Source of the DNA: Paenibacillus sp. FSL R5-0623
GTDB taxonomy: Bacteria; Bacillota; Bacilli; Paenibacillales; Paenibacillaceae
Direction: 5' to 3'
DNA: 64,000 nt
Assembly (NCBI RefSeq): GCF_037974265.1
Contig: NZ_CP150233.1
Coordinates: forward strand, 5,022,001 to 5,086,000
Positions 35,882-44,341 of the stretch are shown here, in pieces. The notes under the pieces are model-generated. The model saw only the letters and a program-made list of their open reading frames with translations. It ran no database searches and was not told the origin of the DNA. The translations under genes were made by a program, and so were the position numbers. Position 1 is the stretch's first letter. Each line of letters opens with the position of its first letter.

Positions 35882-37267
35882 GTGTCCACGATAACAAAAG
35901 AAACTACAGAGTCCGTTCAAGTTACTGCCGCAGATTATGTTCATTCCGTTTATGAGTCGGTTGTCGCCAGAAATCCGCATGAAGATGAGTTCCATCAGGC
36001 TGTCAAAGAAATTCTGGATTCCCTTATTCCTGTTATTGAAGCACACCCCAAGTATAGGAACCATAGTCTGCTGGAACAGCTTGTTGAACCCGAACGTGTA
36101 ATCACATTCCGTGTCCCATGGGTAGATGATCAGGGCAAAGTTCAGGTTAACCGTGGATTCCGGGTGCAATTCAACAGTGCCATTGGCCCTTACAAAGGCG
36201 GACTTCGCTTCCATCCTTCTGTATACTCGGGCATCATCAAGTTCCTTGGCTTCGAACAGATCTTCAAAAATGCTTTGACTGGTCTGCCCATTGGCGGTGG
36301 TAAAGGCGGTTCTGACTTCGATCCCAAAGGAAAATCGGATCTGGAAGTCATGCGTTTCACGCAAAGCTTCATGACAGAGCTGTACAAATATATCGGTTCC
36401 GATACGGATGTACCGGCAGGTGACATTGGTGTAGGCGCAAGGGAAATCGGTTACATGTTCGGTCAATACAAACGTATTCATGGCGGGCATGAGGCAGGCG
36501 TGTTGACAGGAAAAGGTCTGCTGTACGGAGGAAGCTTGGCACGTAAGGAAGCGACTGGCTTCGGCTGTGTGTACTTCGTGAAGGAGATGCTGCAATCCAA
36601 GGGGCTCAGCTTCCAAGACAGCACAGTCGTTGTCTCTGGTTCTGGTAATGTGTCCATCTATGCCATTCAGAAGGCCCAGGAGCTTGGAGCTACAGTCGTG
36701 GCGTGTAGTGACTCAGGTGGCTACATACACGATCCACAAGGCATCAACCTGGATACCGTGAAACGTCTGAAAGAGGTTGATCGTCTCCGCATCAGCGAAT
36801 ACCTCAAAGAACACCCGCATGCTACATATACCGAAGGCTGTGAAGGCATCTGGTCTATCCCTTGCGACATTGCCCTTCCGTGTGCGACGCAAAATGAGAT
36901 TGATGAAGAAGCTGCGGCCCTTCTGGTCAAAGGCGGCGTGAAGGCCATTGGCGAAGGCGCAAATATGCCTTCCACCCTGGCTGCCATTGACGTCTTCCAC
37001 GGTGCAGGCGTGCTGTTTGGTCCAGCCAAAGCGGCTAATGCCGGCGGTGTAGCCGTGTCTGCTCTTGAAATGTCACAGAACAGCATGCGGTTGTCCTGGT
37101 CATTTGAAGAAGTAGACGCCAAGCTGCATGACATCATGAAGAACATCTACACCAGCTGTGTAGAAGCTGCTGAAGAGTATGGTTGTGAAGGCAACCTCGT
37201 TGCCGGAGCGAATATCGCCGGTTTCCTCAAGGTAGCCGATTCCATGATTGCTCAAGGTGTAGTTTAA
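35882..37267 (+). CDS. gdhA: NADP-type glutamate dehydrogenase
   Basis: A 461-residue hexameric glutamate dehydrogenase linking 2-oxoglutarate, ammonia and glutamate. Visible are 'FNSAIGPYKGGLRFHPSVY', the catalytic-lysine loop 'GLPIGGGKGGSDFDPKGKSD', 'DVPAGDIGVGAREIGYMFG' and a Rossmann 'VVVSGSGNVSIYAIQKA'. Length and motifs fit the NADPH-dependent biosynthetic class. The start is a GTG at 35882 with AAGGAG twelve bases upstream. It is monocistronic with a strong terminator. Confidence 0.96.
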   Translation: MSTITKETTESVQVTAADYVHSVYESVVARNPHEDEFHQAVKEILDSLIPVIEAHPKYRNHSLLEQLVEPERVITFRVPWVDDQGKVQVNRGFRVQFNSAIGPYKGGLRFHPSVYSGIIKFLGFEQIFKNALTGLPIGGGKGGSDFDPKGKSDLEVMRFTQSFMTELYKYIGSDTDVPAGDIGVGAREIGYMFGQYKRIHGGHEAGVLTGKGLLYGGSLARKEATGFGCVYFVKEMLQSKGLSFQDSTVVVSGSGNVSIYAIQKAQELGATVVACSDSGGYIHDPQGINLDTVKRLKEVDRLRISEYLKEHPHATYTEGCEGIWSIPCDIALPCATQNEIDEEAAALLVKGGVKAIGEGANMPSTLAAIDVFHGAGVLFGPAKAANAGGVAVSALEMSQNSMRLSWSFEEVDAKLHDIMKNIYTSCVEAAEEYGCEGNLVAGANIAGFLKVADSMIAQGVV

Positions 37268-37292
37268 TTTAAATACGTAATTCTCCACGATT

Positions 37293-37333
37293 AAAGGGCG
37301 TTCCCATCTAATTTGGGTAACTGCCCTTTTTTC
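37293..37333 (+). terminator. Terminator of gdhA
   Basis: aaagggc...ttcccat pairs with the complementary gggtaa...gcccttt, followed by TTTTTC on the plus strand. Confidence 0.85.
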
Positions 37334-37423
37334 ATTCTCTTCAATTGCTCTAATCGCAAGGCAATGGTAAAGTGGTACTGACGTAATTCCATCTATTTGT
37401 ACTATTATAAGGAAGTGTTTACA

Positions 37424-38278
37424 TTGTCTAACCAACCATTTGCCAGCACTGCGAGTCCTCATCTTAGCGCAGACTGTGAGCAATGTTTTGGCCTGTGCTG
37501 TGTTGCCTTGCCCTATGGCAAGTCATCTGACTTTGCTTTTGATAAAGCCAGCGGCACACCCTGTCCCAATCTGCGCACGGACAATCGCTGCGGTATCCAT
37601 ACTCAGCTTCGGCAGAAAGGGTTCAAAGGTTGCACGGTATACGACTGTTTCGGAGCTGGACAGAAGTTGTCCCAAGTGACCTACGCGGGCAAAGATTGGC
37701 GTGATCATCCAGAGTCTGCAAACGAGATGTTCGAGTGTCTGCCTGCCTTGCGACAACTTCACGAGTTGCTCAGTTATATGAAGGAAATGATGATGAGACC
37801 GGAGACGTCATCCCTTCACTCGGCATTTGGTAAGTTATATGAGGAGATTGAGCACTTGAGCAATCTGGAGCCTGCGGCACTCCTCCGTCTGGACATCGCC
37901 AATTATCGATTCAGTGTGAATCAACTCTTGGTCCAGGCAAGTGAGATGGTACGCGCGAATGTGCCCCCCACCGCTCATGGACAAGGGAAGTCGAAGAAGA
38001 GTAAAAAACGTACCGGAAGTGACTTTTTTGGTGCCAATTTAAAAGGGGCTGACCTGCGTGGCGCAAGCTTCCGAGGGGCTTTAATGATCGCAGCCGATCT
38101 CCGAAATGCAGATACACGAAAGGCGGATTGGATTGGCGCGGACTTGCGGGATACGGATCTGGGCGATGCAGACCTGAGAGGTGGCATCTTCCTGACGCAA
38201 TCCCAGATTAATGCAGCCAAAGGTAATGTGAATACCAAGTTGCCGGATCATCTTAACATTCCTTCACACTGGGTGTAG
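37424..38278 (+). CDS. Cys-rich domain plus pentapeptide-repeat protein
   Basis: A 284-residue cytoplasmic protein in two parts. The N-terminal ~80 residues hold nine Cys in metal-site-like spacing ('CEQCFGLCC', 'TPCPNL', 'NRCGIH', 'GCTVYDCFGAGQ'). The middle is helical with a basic linker ('GKSKKSKKRTG'), and residues ~205-265 form pentapeptide repeats ('ANLKGADLRGASFRGALMIA', continuing 'ADLRN'), a right-handed beta-helix. Some pentapeptide proteins mimic DNA and protect gyrase; the Cys part resembles YkgJ-like metal-binding modules. The TTG at 37424 follows AAGGAAGTG; the frame is open to 37397. Confidence 0.8.
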   Translation: MSNQPFASTASPHLSADCEQCFGLCCVALPYGKSSDFAFDKASGTPCPNLRTDNRCGIHTQLRQKGFKGCTVYDCFGAGQKLSQVTYAGKDWRDHPESANEMFECLPALRQLHELLSYMKEMMMRPETSSLHSAFGKLYEEIEHLSNLEPAALLRLDIANYRFSVNQLLVQASEMVRANVPPTAHGQGKSKKSKKRTGSDFFGANLKGADLRGASFRGALMIAADLRNADTRKADWIGADLRDTDLGDADLRGGIFLTQSQINAAKGNVNTKLPDHLNIPSHWV

Positions 38279-38285
38279 CAAAAAC

Positions 38286-38330
38286 AAAAAAAACAGCTCG
38301 TCCTATATATCCAAGGACGAGCTGTTTGTT
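38286..38330. terminator. Bidirectional terminator
   Basis: A perfect 14-bp stem aaacagctcgtcct / aggacgagctgttt, with an A-run to its left and TTTGTT to its right. It serves the convergent pentapeptide and ddh genes. Confidence 0.85.
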
Positions 38331-38356
38331 ATACAAATCACTGGAACGAATCAGAA

Positions 38357-39334
38357 TTATAACAAGTCGCGGCGAAGATCTTCAGCCGATTTCGGAGACA
38401 AGTGACCGAGCGGAATATCAAATACCGTTTTCGCTCCCTTATGTCCTTCCACGCTCAAGCGTTGTGCGGCTCTTGCATACGCCACAAGTACGCTTGCTGT
38501 AAATTCAGGATTGCTGTCGAGTTTCAGACCAAATTCAATAATTTGCTTTTGACCGGCACCTGTAACCCCACTGCGAATAACAAATCCACCATGCGGCATA
38601 CCTTCATGCTCGGATTTCAATTCTTCTTCGCTAATGAACGTTACAGTTGTATCGTAATCTGCAAAATAGTTAGGCATCGACACAATCGTCTCACGGATCT
38701 CATCCTGATTAGCACCATCTTCTGCTACCACATAACATTGACGCAGATGTTTCTCGCGTGTAGACAGCTCTGGTGTCTCCCCTGCACGAATGCGGTTGAT
38801 CACCTCTTCAACAGGTACAGTATACTGTACACCCGCCTTAACGCCTGGAACACGACGAATAGCATCCGAGTGGCCTTGGCTCACACCTTTGCCCCAGAAC
38901 GTGTACTCTTTTCCTTCTGGCAGGATGGACTGTGCAAGCAGACGGTTCATGGAGAACAAGCCTGGGTCCCAACCTGTGGAAATAACACTTATGTGACCGC
39001 CTTGCTCTGCCGCAGCATTAACTTCTTTGTAGAATTCCGGAATCTTCGCATGTGTATCGAAGCTATCTACCGTGTTGAACAACTTGGCGATGGCTGGTGT
39101 CTGCTCTGGAAGGTCGGTTGCAGAACCACCACAGAGGATCATAACATCAATCTTGCCTATGTATTGCTCCGCTGCAGAGATATGCTCAAAACGTACTTCT
39201 GTGCTTTCAGCGACCATCTGCTCCGGATTACGACGTGTAAACACAGCAATCAGTTCCAGATCCTCGTTCTGGGAAATGGCTTTCTCTACACCTCTACCCA
39301 AGTTACCGTAACCAACAATACCCACTCTAATCAT
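38357..39334 (-). CDS. ddh: meso-diaminopimelate dehydrogenase
   Basis: A 325-residue NADP-dependent enzyme that makes meso-diaminopimelate in one step from tetrahydrodipicolinate, for lysine and peptidoglycan. Recognisable parts are 'IRVGIVGYGNLGRGVEKAI', 'LCGGSATDLPEQTP', 'SFDTHAKIPEFY' and 'STGWDPGLFSMNRLLA'. Length fits the family. GAGAGG seven bases before the ATG at 39334 decides the start over an upstream TTG. Only some Bacillota use this dehydrogenase route. The gene is monocistronic with its own terminator. Confidence 0.95.
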   Translation of the reverse strand: MIRVGIVGYGNLGRGVEKAISQNEDLELIAVFTRRNPEQMVAESTEVRFEHISAAEQYIGKIDVMILCGGSATDLPEQTPAIAKLFNTVDSFDTHAKIPEFYKEVNAAAEQGGHISVISTGWDPGLFSMNRLLAQSILPEGKEYTFWGKGVSQGHSDAIRRVPGVKAGVQYTVPVEEVINRIRAGETPELSTREKHLRQCYVVAEDGANQDEIRETIVSMPNYFADYDTTVTFISEEELKSEHEGMPHGGFVIRSGVTGAGQKQIIEFGLKLDSNPEFTASVLVAYARAAQRLSVEGHKGAKTVFDIPLGHLSPKSAEDLRRDLL

Positions 39335-39424
39335 GTTCAATCCTCTCCTGTCTTCTTCTATAGTTGTCTATTACTCTGTTTATAATGATATAACATACCA
39401 TGTAACCTGTCAGGTTTCCAGTTC

Positions 39425-39481
39425 GAAATAAAAATACCTTGCAGCGGTGCAGCAATAATGCGGCTCCGTATGCAAGGTATT
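39425..39481 (-). terminator. Terminator of lipoprotein gene
   Basis: aataccttgca pairs with tgcaaggtatt around a long partly self-paired loop; a TTTTTATTT tail follows on the minus strand. Confidence 0.7.
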
Positions 39482-39505
39482 ATGGCGTTCATTCGTTATT
39501 TTTGT

Positions 39506-40084
39506 TTATGATTCTGTCCAGGTCAACGTCAGTTCAATGACGCCTTCCTGTCCCGCCAATGTTCCTCCAATCAAGGACCAGACATCCTGCGTTTCCGGAT
39601 CGGTTCCCTGAATGATAATATTTTTGTCATCGATCGTCTGACCCGCATCCGTCAACTTTTTGGTGTTGAAGTAATCTTTATACAGCTGGGATACGGTTTT
39701 CATATCTTGTTCAGTGGAGAAAATCACCATGGCTGATTGCTTGCCTTCATTCTCACCAGAATTGGCTAAACGTATCGTTGCATCTTCCGGCAATGGGAAA
39801 TCACTTGGCAAATTCTCCGGCAACTCATTGGTTCCAGCAGCCGCTTCCTCACCGATTTCTGAATCGGAGTCTGCTGGTGCAGTCGTACCTTGCGTTTCGG
39901 TCACTGTACTTGTTGTTGCTTCGCTTGCACCTTCATCAGTCGCTTGTTCACCCGTTCCGGAGGAAACTTCAGTGTCCACCTTCTCCGTATCACTCGGTTC
40001 GTCTGCCGCGCTGCTGCAAGCACTCAAGGCCACCATCATCGCCAGTGCCGCACAGGCCAATACATATTTCCTTCTCTTCACCAT
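39506..40084 (-). CDS. Lipoprotein of unknown function
   Basis: A 192-residue exported lipoprotein: lipobox 'ALSAC' (Cys ~23), then a ~65-residue disordered Thr/Ser/Glu-rich spacer and a ~100-residue globular domain beginning near 'LPSDFPLPEDATI'. I know this sequence style from Bacillota lipoproteins without a named function. AAGGAGTGG precedes the ATG. It is 30 bp after a small membrane protein gene and an alpha/beta hydrolase gene in the same direction, which suggests a three-gene envelope operon. Confidence 0.82.
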   Translation of the reverse strand: MVKRRKYVLACAALAMMVALSACSSAADEPSDTEKVDTEVSSGTGEQATDEGASEATTSTVTETQGTTAPADSDSEIGEEAAAGTNELPENLPSDFPLPEDATIRLANSGENEGKQSAMVIFSTEQDMKTVSQLYKDYFNTKKLTDAGQTIDDKNIIIQGTDPETQDVWSLIGGTLAGQEGVIELTLTWTES

Positions 40085-40113
40085 CCGTTACCACTCCTTC
40101 TTCGTTTCATGTG

Positions 40114-40314
40114 CTAATCACGTTCAAACGGCTGGATCACAGGCACCGCATGAACGTTATTCTTAACCCATATCACAGATACAGATAATACACTTAAAGA
40201 CAATAGACAACTGGCTACGAGAATGGACAGGAAGCGGGTGAACACTCTAAACTTTTTCATCCATCCCTCCTCCTCATCCTGTTCATCATGTGTTTGTGGG
40301 ATCATGTTACTCAT
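40114..40314 (-). CDS. Small membrane protein
   Basis: Up to 66 residues: an acidic N-terminus, one hydrophobic helix ('FLSILVASCLLSLSVLSVSV') and a short C-terminal tail. Two starts are possible. The ATG at 40314 overlaps the upstream hydrolase stop as ATGA, suggesting coupling. The ATG at 40260 (48 residues, 'MKKFRVFTRF') has a much better GGAGGAGG site. No family is known to me; it is probably a membrane-anchored partner of its neighbours. Confidence 0.6.
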   Translation of the reverse strand: MSNMIPQTHDEQDEEEGWMKKFRVFTRFLSILVASCLLSLSVLSVSVIWVKNNVHAVPVIQPFERD

Positions 40315-41294
40315 AGGTCACTGGACGGTGTCACTAATTTCATGATCTCGACAGCGACAATATCCGGCTGACTGTTATGGATGTAATGCTCGGTGTGAGG
40401 GACAATCTGCTGGGTTCCTTGTCTGGACCATGAAGCAAATTTCACTTGATCTGCCTGCCATGCCCGACTCCCCTCACTTGGTTGATCTGAGCCGGCTGTC
40501 AGGATCGTCAGAGGGAAAGGAAACTCCTTTTTGTTCTCCAGCACACGTAATGCGTTGATCTTGGAATGACGAATCTCATCCATCACGTTGTCATTGTATG
40601 CATGCTTCAGGGTAGAAATGGTGGCAGCCTTTTTCATCGGCGCAGAAACCAACTCCGGGTCAATGACCAGTGTTGCCATCATCTGATCCGAATGCAGCAA
40701 TGTACGCGCAATGCCTGTTTTAACCAGGAATCGGACTGAAGTAAAATACCATTCGGGCGTATCCATTTCCACCGTACTGTAATACTCCGGGCTTCCGCCA
40801 TCAATCATAACCATGCCAGCCACCTCATCAGGATATCTTTGCGCAAACCGCAGTGTCTCCAGCGATCCCAGGGAGTGACCGACCATGATGTAAGGTGGAC
40901 GTTGACCGGATGTTCGCAGTAATTGGTGGATCTCTTCCGAGATGGTATCGACATCACGAGGGTCGTCTGTATAGTCGCTGTATCCATACCCGAACCGGTC
41001 ATATACCGCAATTTTTACCTGTGATTTCAACTTGTCATATAGCGGACTGAAATCCACATACGGATTAGGTGTACCCCAGCCTGAGGCAAACACCACGGTT
41101 ACCTCTCCTTTGCCAGCGGTGTAGAGGTGCATGTTTCGACCACTCACTTCATAATACTTGCCTGGCGGGGGATAGGACTTCATATCCTGCGTGGATTGAT
41201 ACGCTTCATACGCTGTACCTGCCAGCAGCAAAAGTCCTGTGGCAAGCATGATGCCTCCCAGCACCTTTAACCCTCTCCGTAACCCCTTCTTCAT
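40311..41294 (-). CDS. Membrane-anchored alpha/beta hydrolase
   Basis: A 327-residue alpha/beta hydrolase with an N-terminal membrane anchor ('VLGGIMLATGLLLLAGTAYE'). The oxyanion region is 'VVFASGWGTPNPYVDF', the nucleophile elbow 'YIMVGHSLGSLETL' (Ser ~141), and the final His is in 'VPHTEHYIHNSQP'. The domain would face outside the membrane. Substrate is unknown. Its stop overlaps the start of a small membrane protein gene by 4 bp, and a lipoprotein gene follows. Confidence 0.87.
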   Translation of the reverse strand: MKKGLRRGLKVLGGIMLATGLLLLAGTAYEAYQSTQDMKSYPPPGKYYEVSGRNMHLYTAGKGEVTVVFASGWGTPNPYVDFSPLYDKLKSQVKIAVYDRFGYGYSDYTDDPRDVDTISEEIHQLLRTSGQRPPYIMVGHSLGSLETLRFAQRYPDEVAGMVMIDGGSPEYYSTVEMDTPEWYFTSVRFLVKTGIARTLLHSDQMMATLVIDPELVSAPMKKAATISTLKHAYNDNVMDEIRHSKINALRVLENKKEFPFPLTILTAGSDQPSEGSRAWQADQVKFASWSRQGTQQIVPHTEHYIHNSQPDIVAVEIMKLVTPSSDL

Positions 41295-41430
41295 CTTCTC
41301 TACCCCTTATCCCCAAGGTTCATCTATATATGTATGCTTCAATCGTACCCAAGAAATTGCGGGATTGAAACAATCCCGAGTCCAGTTCTTTCCCCAACCA
41401 AAGTCCAGTGTCCCTCCCCTACCTGTAACG

Positions 41431-41470
41431 CAAAAAAACTGCAAATCTCCCATTCAGGAAACTTGCAGTT
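41431..41470 (-). terminator. Terminator of exoA
   Basis: actgcaa...ttgcagt hairpin followed on the minus strand by TTTTTTTG. Confidence 0.75.
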
Positions 41471-41486
41471 CATCTATGATCCTTAC

Positions 41487-42242
41487 CTATAGTTGCAACG
41501 TAAGACCCACCGGGCAATGATCACTGCCCATCACATGGCAGTCGATATGCGCATCTGCCACCTTCGGTGCCAATTGATTGGATACGAGAAAATAATCAAT
41601 GCGCCAGCCCACGTTCCGTTCTCTAACCTTCGGCATATAAGACCACCAGCTATATACATCCGTACGATCCGGATACAGATGGCGGAAGCTGTCCACATAC
41701 CCAGAAGCAAGCAAATCGGTCATCTTGCCACGCTCTTCAAGGGTAAATCCGGAATTGCCCAGATTGGGCTTCGGATTCTTCAGGTCAATCTCCTGATGAG
41801 CCACATTCAGGTCACCACAGACGATAACCGGCTTAATCTGCTCCAATTGCAGAATATACCCCCGGAATCGATCCTCCCATTCCAGACGGTAAGGCAGCCG
41901 GGTCAAATCCCGCTTCGCGTTAGGGGTATAGACGTTCACCAGATAAAACTCATCATACTCCAGTGTAATCATCCGGCCTTCCGGTTCGCTGTCCTCCTCC
42001 ATCCCGTAACGAACGGATATAGGCTTGATTCGGCTAAATACAGCCGTACCGGAATAACCTTTTTTGATCGCATAATTCCAATATTGATAAACATCTTCCC
42101 CCAGGTCCATCTCAATCTGTCCGGCTTGTAACTTGGTCTCCTGAAGGCAGAAAATGTCCGCCTGACTCTCCTGATAATAATCCATGAATCCTTTCGTCAC
42201 ACATGCCCTTAAGCCATTCACATTCCAGGACACCAGCTTCAT
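41487..42242 (-). CDS. exoA: Exodeoxyribonuclease III / AP endonuclease
   Basis: A 251-residue Xth-type nuclease acting in base-excision repair. All catalytic blocks are present: 'WNVNGLRA', 'CLQETKLQ', 'NVYTPNAKRDLTRLPYR', 'GDLNVAHQEIDLKNPK', 'WRIDYFLVS' and 'GSDHCPVGL'. Length equals that of Bacillus ExoA. It is single and ends at a clear terminator. Confidence 0.95.
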   Translation of the reverse strand: MKLVSWNVNGLRACVTKGFMDYYQESQADIFCLQETKLQAGQIEMDLGEDVYQYWNYAIKKGYSGTAVFSRIKPISVRYGMEEDSEPEGRMITLEYDEFYLVNVYTPNAKRDLTRLPYRLEWEDRFRGYILQLEQIKPVIVCGDLNVAHQEIDLKNPKPNLGNSGFTLEERGKMTDLLASGYVDSFRHLYPDRTDVYSWWSYMPKVRERNVGWRIDYFLVSNQLAPKVADAHIDCHVMGSDHCPVGLTLQL

Positions 42243-42352
42243 ATCCTCATCTCCTCACATCTCTCCAATATAGCATGGGCTCATTCCGGGGGACAAGCCT
42301 TACGGATTTGGGATGAGATGGAGTCATTGGAATCCTTAGGGGGCTAGCTTGC

Positions 42353-42910
42353 CTATATTTCGCTTCGTAACTTAGAGAACACCGCAAGGTCAATATATCT
42401 GCCTTTCTCAAACTCATGCTGCCGCAGTACACCTTCCTGTTGAAAATCAAGCTTATGTAACAGGCGAATCGACGCCTCGTTCTCCGGTTCAACCTTTGCT
42501 TCGATCTTGTTGAGCTGCATGCTTGTGAATCCAAAATGTAACACAGCACGGGCCACTTCAGTCATCACACCGCGGCCCCAGAAAGAGGAACGCAAGTCGT
42601 ATCCAATCTCTGCACGGTTATGTACATCTTCATAGTTCAGGAACCCACAGGTTCCGATCACTTTACGAGTTTCACGGTCCTCAATCATCCAGCGTAAACC
42701 TGTATGTTCCTTGAAAATCTTCGTATACCAGCTCATCTCACCCTGTGCATCCTCCACGGATTCAAAGGGAGTGAATGGCATATATTGAACCACAGCTTCA
42801 TCCGAATATAACTCCAACAGGTCTTGGCTGTCCCTAGCCTCTGCTGACCGAAGGACGAATCGTTCGGTCTGGATTAGGGGAAACAGGTCAAACGTAAATT
42901 GCTCACTCAT
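42353..42910 (-). CDS. RimJ/RimL-type GNAT acetyltransferase
   Basis: A 185-residue cytoplasmic N-acetyltransferase: 'IQTERFVLRSAEARDSQDLL' opening, acetyl-CoA site near 'GYDLRSSFWGRGVMTE', and the typical 'KIEAKVEPENEASIRLL' and 'EGVLRQHEF' end. It probably acetylates a protein N-terminus, ribosomal protein or small amine. AAGGAG seven bases before the ATG at 42910 decides the start. It stands alone, divergent from the oxidase gene at 43075. Confidence 0.9.
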   Translation of the reverse strand: MSEQFTFDLFPLIQTERFVLRSAEARDSQDLLELYSDEAVVQYMPFTPFESVEDAQGEMSWYTKIFKEHTGLRWMIEDRETRKVIGTCGFLNYEDVHNRAEIGYDLRSSFWGRGVMTEVARAVLHFGFTSMQLNKIEAKVEPENEASIRLLHKLDFQQEGVLRQHEFEKGRYIDLAVFSKLRSEI

Positions 42911-43074
42911 GCGAGGTCTCCTTTGCAACATTCATTATATAAGTCATTTTACTATTAATATGTTCTATTAACATCTCTCTCTTCTCTATAAGCTGTTCTA
43001 TTGACTATTAAAAGTGGGGAGACTACATTATGCTTTAGAAGACTAACATTGGAAATAGACTAGGAGGCGGAACC

Positions 43075-44211
43075 ATGACCACACCATCATATGACGTTAT
43101 TATCGTTGGAGCCGGCTCCATGGGTATGAGTGCAGGTTATTATCTATCGCGCAGTGGATGCAAAATTTTATTAATCGATGCCTTTGATCCTCCGCATACG
43201 GAAGGAAGTCATCACGGGGATAGCAGACTGATGCGCCATGTGTACAGTGGTGGGCCTGACTATATTGCCATGGCATTACTTGCACAGAAGTTATGGCACG
43301 AGCTGGAGGAAACGACCGGAAACCAACTTTTTGTTCCTTCCGGTGTAATAAATGTGGTTGATCCGGAGATTCATTCCTTCTACAACCGATTGAGCCATGC
43401 AGATGATGCAGGCATTCGGTATGAAACGTTGCACGCAGCCGAGGTGATGAAACGCTGGCCAGGTATTACCGTACCTGAACATTACGAGGGCATGTATGAG
43501 CCTGATGCGGGTTATCTGTATAGTGAACCCTCTATTCGTGCCTTCCGCAAAGCAGCCGAGGCTCATGGTGCCACCTTGTTAACACACACACGGGTGGAGC
43601 ATATCGAATACGGACCACATTCCGTGGCAGTTCAGACTTCAGGTGGCGAGACATACCACGCGAATCAAATCATCCTGAGCGCTGGCGCCTGGTTTCAGAC
43701 ATTAAAACCTTTCGTGGATCTCCCCATTCAGGCAGTGCGTAAAACGGTTGGATGGTTTGATGCACCAGAAGCTTTGTACGGCGAGGCACACTTCCCCGGA
43801 TTCACACTCGCAGGAAAAGAAGGTACATATTATGGATTTCCAAGCATGGGCGGATCAGGTCTAAAGATGGGTCGTCATGATACGGGCCAGGTGTGGACAC
43901 CAGGAAGTACAATGGCTCCATTTGGTACGGAAGAATCGGATGAGGGTGATCTGCGCAGGCTGCTCGAACTTCATATGCCTCAGGCAGCTGGAGAATTGAA
44001 ACGTGGTAGTGTGTGCAAGTATGAATACACTTCGGATGAAGATTTTATTATCGACCGACACCCTGCCCATGAACGTGTGTGGCTCGCAGGCGGTTTCTCC
44101 GGTCACGGCTTCAAGTTCGCAAGTGCCATTGGGCAGATTCTATCCGACTTGGTGCAAACGGGGCACACGGATCAGGATATTAGCAGATTCGCCCTATCAC
44201 GTTTTCGTTAA
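43075..44211 (+). CDS. SoxA/SolA-type FAD amino-acid oxidase
   Basis: A 378-residue monomeric sarcosine oxidase / N-methyltryptophan oxidase. It has the FAD-binding 'VIIVGAGSMGMSAGYYLSRS', the family loop 'GSHHGDSRLMRHVY', and the Cys for covalent FAD in 'SVCKYEYTSDEDFIID', followed by 'GGFSGHGFKFA'. It would oxidise an N-methylated amino acid to amine, formaldehyde and peroxide. Length is normal. The gene is single and ends before a hairpin at 44256-44309. Confidence 0.92.
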   Translation: MTTPSYDVIIVGAGSMGMSAGYYLSRSGCKILLIDAFDPPHTEGSHHGDSRLMRHVYSGGPDYIAMALLAQKLWHELEETTGNQLFVPSGVINVVDPEIHSFYNRLSHADDAGIRYETLHAAEVMKRWPGITVPEHYEGMYEPDAGYLYSEPSIRAFRKAAEAHGATLLTHTRVEHIEYGPHSVAVQTSGGETYHANQIILSAGAWFQTLKPFVDLPIQAVRKTVGWFDAPEALYGEAHFPGFTLAGKEGTYYGFPSMGGSGLKMGRHDTGQVWTPGSTMAPFGTEESDEGDLRRLLELHMPQAAGELKRGSVCKYEYTSDEDFIIDRHPAHERVWLAGGFSGHGFKFASAIGQILSDLVQTGHTDQDISRFALSRFR

Positions 44212-44255
44212 GTACATGCCCGTTGAATGAACATATGTATGTATAAAATAGCTAC

Positions 44256-44309
44256 TTTCTTAGAGGGTGCCGTGTTGCTTAGAACACTGCACCTCCAAGA
44301 AAGAAGGAC
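44256..44309. terminator. Imperfect hairpin between convergent genes
   Basis: tttctt.agagggtgc.gtgtt pairs with aacac.gcacctc.aagaaa. There is no T-run on either side, so it may be a weak or Rho-type end, or an mRNA-stabilising hairpin. Confidence 0.4.
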
Positions 44310-44341
44310 ACGTAATGACGTTTAATTCAAGCGTACTCACA

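Noticed and set aside
35828..36616. Leftward 262-codon frame over gdhA
   Set aside because: Fully antisense to gdhA, composition not protein-like, no initiation signal.
38402..39385. Rightward 327-codon frame over ddh
   Set aside because: Antisense shadow; very Cys/His/Arg-rich and no domain recognisable.
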